This document shows positions 17,329-22,666 of a DNA stretch of 22,666 nucleotides, in pieces (position 1 is the first letter of the stretch; every line of letters begins with the position of its first letter). The stretch lies in assembly GCA_035649235.1 (NCBI GenBank), contig DASRJX010000168.1, positions 1-22,666 on the forward strand, read 5' to 3'. This DNA is from DASRJX01 sp035649235 (GTDB lineage: Bacteria > Acidobacteriota > Polarisedimenticolia > Gp22-AA2). The position numbers were made by a program, and so were the translations under genes. The notes under the pieces are model-generated. The model was not told the DNA's origin. It did not search any database and was given only the letters and a program-made list of their open reading frames with translations.

Positions 17329-17600
17329 GGCTTCTCGCCTTTCCTCACGAACAGATGGTACTCGCTGCCCTCCTGGCGCGATCCCAGGTAGTCGTGACCC
17401 CGAGATCGGCACCAGGCCGGCAGGTCGATCAGGATGACGCGGTCATCCGATAGAACCTCGAGGACCTGCCCCGGCCGCATGCCCAGGATCCTCTCGGCGG
17501 TGCGGATGATCGGCACGGGGCAGAACAGTCCGACCGTGTCGAGCACGGCATCGGGCCTGACCTCCGGCGCGGGATCCGAGCCTCGATCGAGGGAGGGCAT
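17325..17600 (-). CDS. TusA/SirA-like sulfur carrier protein
   Basis: A 91-residue protein with the TusA fold signature: LDTVGLFCPVPII with Cys27 in the CPxP motif, then a beta strand (VLEVLSDD), a mid helix with AWCRSRGH and a final strand EYHLFVRKGEKP. TusA-like proteins hand persulfide sulfur from a cysteine desulfurase to RNA- or cofactor-modifying enzymes. Coupling by a 4-base overlap to a PP-loop ATPase makes it the likely sulfur donor for that enzyme. GGAG lies 6 bases before the ATG. The N-terminal 18 residues before LDTVG are an extension with no clear motif. Confidence 0.88.
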   Translation of the reverse strand: MPSLDRGSDPAPEVRPDAVLDTVGLFCPVPIIRTAERILGMRPGQVLEVLSDDRVILIDLPAWCRSRGHDYLGSRQEGSEYHLFVRKGEKP

Positions 17601-17642
17601 CGTGGTCTCCGCCGCCTCGCAGGGGGAACGCTGCGGGGCGGC

Positions 17643-17672
17643 ATAGTATCAGAGCGCGGCCGGCAGCAGCAA
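17643..17672 (-). promoter_or_regulatory. promoter candidate for the TusA-like/PP-loop operon
   Basis: Minus strand: TTGCTG (17672-17667), 18 bases, TACTAT (17648-17643). The bases before the -10 make it an extended form, TGATACTAT. The predicted start near 17637 leaves about 37 bases before the ATG at 17600. The same transcript could continue into tRNA-Val and tRNA-Ala. Confidence 0.45.
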
Positions 17673-17723
17673 CGCGTCCGGGTCGTGGGTCGTGGGCGCA
17701 CCACCACTCGCGTCCGGCGCCCC

Positions 17724-17752
17724 TTGATATTTTCAGGGCAGACTCCTAGCAT
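17724..17752 (+). promoter_or_regulatory. promoter candidate for the NTF2-like/NtrY-like pair (leaderless)
   Basis: TTGATA (17724-17729, 5 of 6), a 17-base spacer and TAGCAT (17747-17752, 4 of 6) place the transcript start at about 17759, exactly on the ATG. No Shine-Dalgarno sequence precedes that ATG. A second reading is an extended -10 TGATATTTT at 17725-17733 with a leader of about 19 bases. The rest of the 17601-17758 gap shows only a GGGTCGTG tandem pair. Confidence 0.45.
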
Positions 17753-17758
17753 CGCCTG

Positions 17759-18277
17759 ATGGCGACTCCCGGGCCCCCGAGGCGGGCGGCAAACAGCCGC
17801 AGTCACAGTCTCCTCCTCGCCACCGCGTGGATGGGGTTCCTCCTGCTGGCGGGCGGAACGCTCGCCGCGCCCGCCGATGCGTCCGGCGGCGCCGGAGAGC
17901 CTCGCGAGGCGGGCCTGGACGAGATCGAGAACCTCATCGTCGCCAGCTTCGAGAAATCGGACGCGGACCGCCTGGCGACGGCCTTCTCGCGTCGCGTGAA
18001 GACCTATGTGGCCTGCGCCCCCCTGGCCGACGCCGACGGCTACTACGGCGCCGACCAGATGCGACTCCTGCTCCGGCGCATGTTCCGGGGGCGCGAGACA
18101 GTGCGCTTCCGGATCCTGGAGCCGGCCACGCGCCGGCGCCCGGACGGGCTCGCGGTGCTCACGGCGGTCTGGGCATTCCGCGAGTCGTCGGCGCCCGTCT
18201 CGCAGGCGCGGCTGTCCTTCGCACTTGGCCCCGAGGGGGGCTCCTGGCGCGTGCGCGAGATCCGGGATCTGAAGTGA
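17759..18277 (+). CDS. secreted NTF2-like protein of unknown function
   Basis: A 172-residue protein. A basic N-terminus and hydrophobic stretch (about 17-37, LLLATAWMGFLLLAGGTLAAP) form a signal peptide with a likely cut near the APADA region. The mature part (about 50-172) fits a small cone-shaped NTF2-like domain: helix IENLIVASFEKSDADRLATAF, then YYGADQMRLLLRRMF, then strands ending in SWRVREIRDLK. It recalls small periplasmic NTF2-like domains of the DUF4783 kind, but that is from memory of pattern only. No catalytic residues are evident. It sits 4 bases before the NtrY-like kinase and may be co-translated, so it could modulate sensing outside the membrane. It may instead be unrelated cargo of the operon. 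Confidence 0.8.
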   Translation: MATPGPPRRAANSRSHSLLLATAWMGFLLLAGGTLAAPADASGGAGEPREAGLDEIENLIVASFEKSDADRLATAFSRRVKTYVACAPLADADGYYGADQMRLLLRRMFRGRETVRFRILEPATRRRPDGLAVLTAVWAFRESSAPVSQARLSFALGPEGGSWRVREIRDLK

Positions 18278-18281
18278 TCTC

Positions 18282-21200
18282 GTGGCCGCCGCCCTGATTC
18301 TCCTGATCGAGGCGGCCGTCCTGGCGGCGCTCTGCGCCGACCTGGGGCACGATCTCAGCCTCCTGTCGCCGGCCTCCCGGTCCTCGCTGATCGTCGCCGC
18401 CGCCCTCGTCCTCGTGCCGCTCGCCTGGCGCACAATCCGCAGCCGGGTCTTCCGACCGGCGCGCGCCGCCGCCGTCGTTCTCGCCGCCCTGTCGATCCTG
18501 ATCGGCGGTCTCGTCATGGTCGAAGAGGCGGGCTCGTCCCGCATGATGGCGCACTGGACGGAAGGCGGTCCGGATCGCCTGCGTTCGCGGGCGGATCGCC
18601 TCGAGGAGGACTTCGCCTGGCTGCTGCAGGAGATGGTGCGACCGTTCCAGGAGCGCCGCTGGGACGCCGGGTACCCGGCCGAGGCGTTCCGCCTCCTGGA
18701 GAGCGCCCACCGCACCACCCACCTGCCGGCAGGGCGCTATGGGCTGTCGCTCTACCGCGCCGATGGACAGCCGCTCGCCTGGGCCGGGAACAGCACGCTC
18801 GCTCCCGAGGCGCTCTTCGAGACGCCCGACTCGGGCCCGAGGTTCCTCATGGCCGGAGGGGAGGAGGCGCCGCGCCTGTACGCGCTCACGATCGACAAGT
18901 TTACGGGGTTGCGCCGCGTGGCCGAGTTCCTGGTCCGGCCGACCACCATGTCGGTCCCCGAAGAACAGGAGGGCCCCCTGCGGCTCGAGTTCCTGCCGCA
19001 ATGGGCCGCCATCGAGCCGGCCGCCGTGCAGGTCCACCTCGCCCAGCCGGACATCGAAGACATGGCGCTCCTGTTCGAGCGCCAGGGTGACCGGCACTGG
19101 TGGCGCGTGGGCCGGCAGCGCCTCCTCACCCTGACGGTGCCGCTGCGGGCTCCCCACGGCATCGAGCTGGCCTCCGCCACTTTGACCGATCGACGGGCCG
19201 TCGACGAGCTCACGGAGCGACGCATCCTGGTGCGCCGGCTCGGCATCCTGATCGCAGCGGCCGGTGTGCTCATGGCCGCGCTCCAGCTCGTGCGCGCGGC
19301 GGCATTGGCGCCCTGGGCGCGGCTGCTGTCCGGCGTGGCGGCGATCGCGGCCGGCCGCTTCATCCTGCTCCTGGTGGGCTCGGACGACATGCTCCCCCGC
19401 CTGCCGATCTTCGACATCACCTTCTACGCCTCATCCTCGCTCTACGGCCTGATGCGCTCGCCAGCCGACCTGCTGCTCACGTCTGCGGCCGCCCTGGCGA
19501 TCGCCTGGCTTCTGCGCTCCGCCCTCGCCCGCCTCCCGGTCCCCGCGGGCCGGGCCGCCCGCCGGCTGATGCGCACGGTGGTGTGGCTCACGCTCGCGGC
19601 GCTCGTGCTCGGCTGCGGCAGGACCCTGCACCACTTCGTCGACGATCTCGTCCTGGAGTCGCGCCTCGACCTGAGCCGCGTCGAGTTCGACGGGCACCTG
19701 GTGCCCCGCGTGGCGCTGCAGGGGGGCCTGTTCCTCCTCGTGGCGGCCGCGTCGACCCTCGTCCTGGGACTCTACGACGTGCTGCGGCGCTGCCGTATCC
19801 CCCATCTCGCGGACCGCGCGCGCCTTGCCGCCGAGCAGGAACTCCGTCGCCTGCCGCCCCTGCTGCGGGCCGCGCTCGCCCTGGTCGTCATGACCGCCCT
19901 CTACGTGCCCTTCCTGCAGCACGCCTACGCCAAGCTGCGCCACGACTTCTTCGAGGACGACCTGCTGCCGCGGGTGCTCTACCAGTCGGAAGGGCGCATC
20001 GGGGTCCTGCGCGACGCCCTGCGCACGGCGTCTTCCTCTGACTTCGCCCTCGAAGCCTCCGAGGACGAGGTGGAGGTGGCCGGCCGCACGCCGGCGGGGC
20101 TCGCCTACCGGCTGTGGAGCCGGACCTCGCTCGCGGCCATGGGGCTGGCGTCGTCGCTGCGCGTCTACGACAGCGAGGGCAACCTGCTCAGCCGGTTCGC
20201 CGTGAACCTCGGGCTGATGTTCGAGCCCCTCTTCTGGCAGGCGCGCGAGGCCGCCGAGAAGGAGCCGATCGCGGTCCTCCCGCGGCCCGGCGCGGCAGTG
20301 CGGAAGGGCGTGATCTTCGGCTCCCGCTGGGTGCAGGCCGGCCGCCGTCCGCCGCGCCTCGTCGTCATGTCGGTCATCGACGACTACGACAACGTGCCCC
20401 TGCTCGGCGCCGAGAAGGCCTATCTGCCACTACTGCGCACGCGGGCCCTGTCGCGCACCAACCCGGAGCTGTTGCGATACGACACGCGCATGGCGGTCTT
20501 CGGCGGCGGACTGGAGCGGGTGTACGAATCGGAGGGGGAGATCCCGGCGCCTTCGCCCGCGGCGATGGAGGCGCTCGAGCACCGCCGCTTCTTCTGGAGC
20601 AGCGACGACGTCGGCGAGGGACGCGCCCGCATCCTCTACTTCCGCGGCCCCAGGGAGGTCTACGCGCTGTCCTATTTCGATCGCGACCTGATCGGACGGC
20701 TCGCCAGCTTCGTGCGGCTCTTCCTCCAGAACGGGGTCCTCCTGCTGATCGTCGTCCTCATGGCCCGCGCCGGCCGCTGGCTGGTGGGGCGATCCGCCGA
20801 GGGGCTGTCGCTCGGAGGGACGTTCTACGCCCGCCTCACGACGGTGTTCCTGATCACCGCCCTGGCCCCCCTCCTGTCTCTGGCCTACTTCGTCACGCGC
20901 GTCAGCGCCCGCGAGTACGAGCGCGGGCTGGTGTCGTCCGGCCTGGTCTCCCTGCAGACTGTGCGCCGGGTCGCCGAGGACTACCTGCACCTGACCGAGC
21001 CGGGGTACAGCGAGCAGCTCGACGAGGACGTCGTCCTCTGGCTGAGCCGCGTCGTGCGCCAGGACATCAACCTGTACCGGGGCGCCGATCTCATGGCGAC
21101 CAGTACGCCGGAGCTGTACGGATCGTCCCTGCTCAACTACCGGCTGAGCGGCGAGGTGTTCCGCGCCCTCTACCTGGATCGCGAGCCGTTCCGCCTGTCG

Positions 21201-22628
21201 CAGCAGCAGGCCGGAGATCTGGACTACATGACCCTGAGTGCGCCGATCCGCATCGATCGGGCGGGTGCCGTCGGGGTGATCTCGATCCCGCTGGCCACGC
21301 AGGGACGACTGGTGGCCCGCAAGGTCGAGGAGCTGGCCGACGCCATCCTGCTCAGCTCCTCCCTCACGGTGCTGCTCCTGGCCGTGGTCGGCTGGCTGGT
21401 GGCCCGACGCGTTTCGGAGCCGATCGCGTCTCTATCACGGGCTGCCTGGCGCGTGGCGGAGGGGGATCTCGACGTGCGCGTCGCCTCGGCGGCCAAGGAC
21501 GAGATCGGACTCCTGGTCGGCTCGTTCAACCGGATGGCCGGCTCCCTGCGCGATCAGCGACAGGATCTCGAGCGGCGCAAGGAGTACATCGAGACCATCC
21601 TGACCCGGGCCACGACAGGGGTCCTGTCGCTCGACGCCCTGGGGACCCTGATCACCATCAATCCGGCGGCGCAGCAGCTCCTGGCGACGGCCGGTCCTCC
21701 CCCGGTGGCGGGGGACAACCTGCCCCGTCACCTGCGCGACGTCCCGTCTCTCGGACCGCTCTACGAGGCACTGCAGCGATCCCTGGAGCGCCGGAGCGAG
21801 GCCGAGGCGTCGCTCGTCGTCGGCTCCGCGGGGCAGGAGCGCCAGCTGAGCGCGGTCTTCCTGCCGTTCACCGTGGAGGAGGACTCGGCCCCGGGGCGGA
21901 TCGTCCTGCTCGAGGACGTGACCGAGATCGTCCGATCCGGCCAGCTGGCGGCCTGGGCCGAGATGGCCCGCCGCATCGCCCACGAGGTCAAGAACCCCCT
22001 GACCCCGATCCAGCTCTCGGTCGAGCACATCCGGCGCCTGTGGCGCGCCGGCGACCGGCGCTTCGGACAGGTGCTCACCGAATGTCTCGACAACATCCAG
22101 GGACAGGTGCGGGCCCTGCGGCAGATCGCGACCGAGTTCTCGACTTATTCCCGCCTGCCGGAGATCCGGCCCGAGCCGACGTCTGTGACCGCACTCCTCC
22201 AGGAGGCGCTGCGGCCCTACTTGACGGCGCCGCCGCCCGGGGTGGCGATCGAGCAGACGATCCCGTCCGATCTGCCCCCGCTTCGCGTGGACCGGGCCGT
22301 GGTCACGCGGGCCCTGGTGAACGTGGTGGAGAACGCCCTGCAGGCTATGCCGCGGGGCGGCCGGCTGTCGGTCGAGGCGGGCGTCGTGGACGGCGACGCG
22401 CCCCCGGGCCTGCGGATCACGGTGCGCGACACCGGCATCGGGATCGAGCCGGCCATCCTGTCTCACATCTTCGAGCCGTACTTCTCGACCAAGAGCGGCG
22501 GCAGCGGCCTGGGGCTGGCGATCGCCCGCCGGGCGGTCGAGCAGCACGGCGGGACGATCCAGATCACCAGCCACCCCGGGACGGGGACCCTGGTGACGCT
22601 CGTGCTCCCCTGCGCGGCTCCGGTCTGA
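18282..22628 (+). CDS. very large NtrY-like membrane sensor histidine kinase
   Basis: A 1448-residue protein, about twice a normal NtrY. I count roughly 12 TM helices: three at about 3-80, then an extracytoplasmic segment to about 315; a group at about 317-545; a second extracytoplasmic segment to about 805; two at about 817-870; a third segment; and a last TM at about 1020-1042. Then HAMP (about 1043-1095), PAS (about 1100-1215), HisKA with AHEVKNPLTPIQLS, phospho-acceptor His1234, and HATPase with N-box Asn1351, DTGIGIEP and GSGLGLAIARR. The kinase core reads like NtrY, which normally phosphorylates an NtrC-type regulator such as NtrX for nitrogen or envelope control. No partner regulator is in the window. 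The start is GTG with only a weak upstream GAAG; it is probably translated after the NTF2-like gene. Confidence 0.92.
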   Translation: MAAALILLIEAAVLAALCADLGHDLSLLSPASRSSLIVAAALVLVPLAWRTIRSRVFRPARAAAVVLAALSILIGGLVMVEEAGSSRMMAHWTEGGPDRLRSRADRLEEDFAWLLQEMVRPFQERRWDAGYPAEAFRLLESAHRTTHLPAGRYGLSLYRADGQPLAWAGNSTLAPEALFETPDSGPRFLMAGGEEAPRLYALTIDKFTGLRRVAEFLVRPTTMSVPEEQEGPLRLEFLPQWAAIEPAAVQVHLAQPDIEDMALLFERQGDRHWWRVGRQRLLTLTVPLRAPHGIELASATLTDRRAVDELTERRILVRRLGILIAAAGVLMAALQLVRAAALAPWARLLSGVAAIAAGRFILLLVGSDDMLPRLPIFDITFYASSSLYGLMRSPADLLLTSAAALAIAWLLRSALARLPVPAGRAARRLMRTVVWLTLAALVLGCGRTLHHFVDDLVLESRLDLSRVEFDGHLVPRVALQGGLFLLVAAASTLVLGLYDVLRRCRIPHLADRARLAAEQELRRLPPLLRAALALVVMTALYVPFLQHAYAKLRHDFFEDDLLPRVLYQSEGRIGVLRDALRTASSSDFALEASEDEVEVAGRTPAGLAYRLWSRTSLAAMGLASSLRVYDSEGNLLSRFAVNLGLMFEPLFWQAREAAEKEPIAVLPRPGAAVRKGVIFGSRWVQAGRRPPRLVVMSVIDDYDNVPLLGAEKAYLPLLRTRALSRTNPELLRYDTRMAVFGGGLERVYESEGEIPAPSPAAMEALEHRRFFWSSDDVGEGRARILYFRGPREVYALSYFDRDLIGRLASFVRLFLQNGVLLLIVVLMARAGRWLVGRSAEGLSLGGTFYARLTTVFLITALAPLLSLAYFVTRVSAREYERGLVSSGLVSLQTVRRVAEDYLHLTEPGYSEQLDEDVVLWLSRVVRQDINLYRGADLMATSTPELYGSSLLNYRLSGEVFRALYLDREPFRLSQQQAGDLDYMTLSAPIRIDRAGAVGVISIPLATQGRLVARKVEELADAILLSSSLTVLLLAVVGWLVARRVSEPIASLSRAAWRVAEGDLDVRVASAAKDEIGLLVGSFNRMAGSLRDQRQDLERRKEYIETILTRATTGVLSLDALGTLITINPAAQQLLATAGPPPVAGDNLPRHLRDVPSLGPLYEALQRSLERRSEAEASLVVGSAGQERQLSAVFLPFTVEEDSAPGRIVLLEDVTEIVRSGQLAAWAEMARRIAHEVKNPLTPIQLSVEHIRRLWRAGDRRFGQVLTECLDNIQGQVRALRQIATEFSTYSRLPEIRPEPTSVTALLQEALRPYLTAPPPGVAIEQTIPSDLPPLRVDRAVVTRALVNVVENALQAMPRGGRLSVEAGVVDGDAPPGLRITVRDTGIGIEPAILSHIFEPYFSTKSGGSGLGLAIARRAVEQHGGTIQITSHPGTGTLVTLVLPCAAPV

Positions 22629-22643
22629 GATCGGAGGGACGGC

Positions 22644-22666
22644 TTAGATCGTCTCGAGCAGCACGC
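22644..22666 (-). CDS. possible 3' end of a convergent gene (6 codons visible)
   Basis: The minus strand ends in a TAA (22646-22644) preceded by an open frame reading VLLETI up to the window edge. Only six codons are visible, which any DNA could give by chance. It is listed because the 15-base gap to the kinase stop matches the tight convergent spacing seen elsewhere here. A plus-strand start is not evident in these bases. Confidence 0.2.

Noticed and set aside
17673..17717. Repeated nonamer CGCGTCCGG (17673-17681 and 17709-17717) as an operator pair
   Set aside because: A GC-only 9-mer repeated once is likely by chance in this base composition, and it is not palindromic.

Overview
The window is about 22.7 kb of GC-rich bacterial DNA (roughly 70% GC by eye) and is almost wholly coding. 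The longest gene-free stretch is under 160 bases. The mix of genes (a secreted zinc M28 peptidase, a very large NtrY-type kinase, hutH-hutU, rmuC, a PP-loop/TusA pair) and the tight GTGA/ATGA gene overlaps suggest a soil- or sediment-type, Gram-negative-like lineage such as Acidobacteriota. That placement is an inference: no rRNA or other marker settles it.

Layout. The window opens with the 3' end of a YVTN beta-propeller gene, then tRNA-Lys(UUU) and rfbC on the minus strand. A divergent two-gene phosphorelay follows (1206-4591): a membrane hybrid histidine kinase with HAMP, HisKA, HATPase, receiver and HPt domains, then a receiver protein with a Cys/His-rich tail. Convergent to it are purA and a PLP-dependent decarboxylase (minus, 7452-4625). 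Divergent from purA, hutH-hutU-rlmI form a tightly overlapped operon (7587-12023). rmuC, truA and an M28 peptidase follow (12071-15701), with only 4 to 6 bases at each junction. A small zinc-ribbon-like gene, tRNA-Ala(CGC), tRNA-Val(CAC), a PP-loop thiouridylase-like gene and a TusA-like gene lie on the minus strand (15712-17600). The window ends with a divergent pair: a secreted NTF2-like protein and a 1448-residue multi-spanning NtrY-like histidine kinase (17759-22628).

How the parts relate. The first kinase and its receiver protein look like one phosphorelay: HisKA to receiver to HPt within the kinase, then out to the receiver protein. hutH and hutU give the first two steps of histidine breakdown; hutI and the last step are not here. 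The TusA-like and PP-loop proteins look like a sulfur-relay pair for RNA thiolation, and two tRNA genes follow 12 bases downstream. The secreted NTF2-like protein sits 4 bases before the NtrY-like kinase and may work with it.

Most notable points: (1) extended -10 motifs (TGnTAnnnT) recur in the intergenic regions, and three genes appear to be leaderless; (2) the decarboxylase has no ATG, GTG or TTG start, only a CTG overlapping the purA stop; (3) the receiver protein carries an uncharacterised Cys/His tail; (4) the RfbC active site has Arg where studied enzymes have His; (5) the NtrY-like kinase is about twice the usual length. I saw no CRISPR array, insertion sequence, prophage or obvious transferred island.
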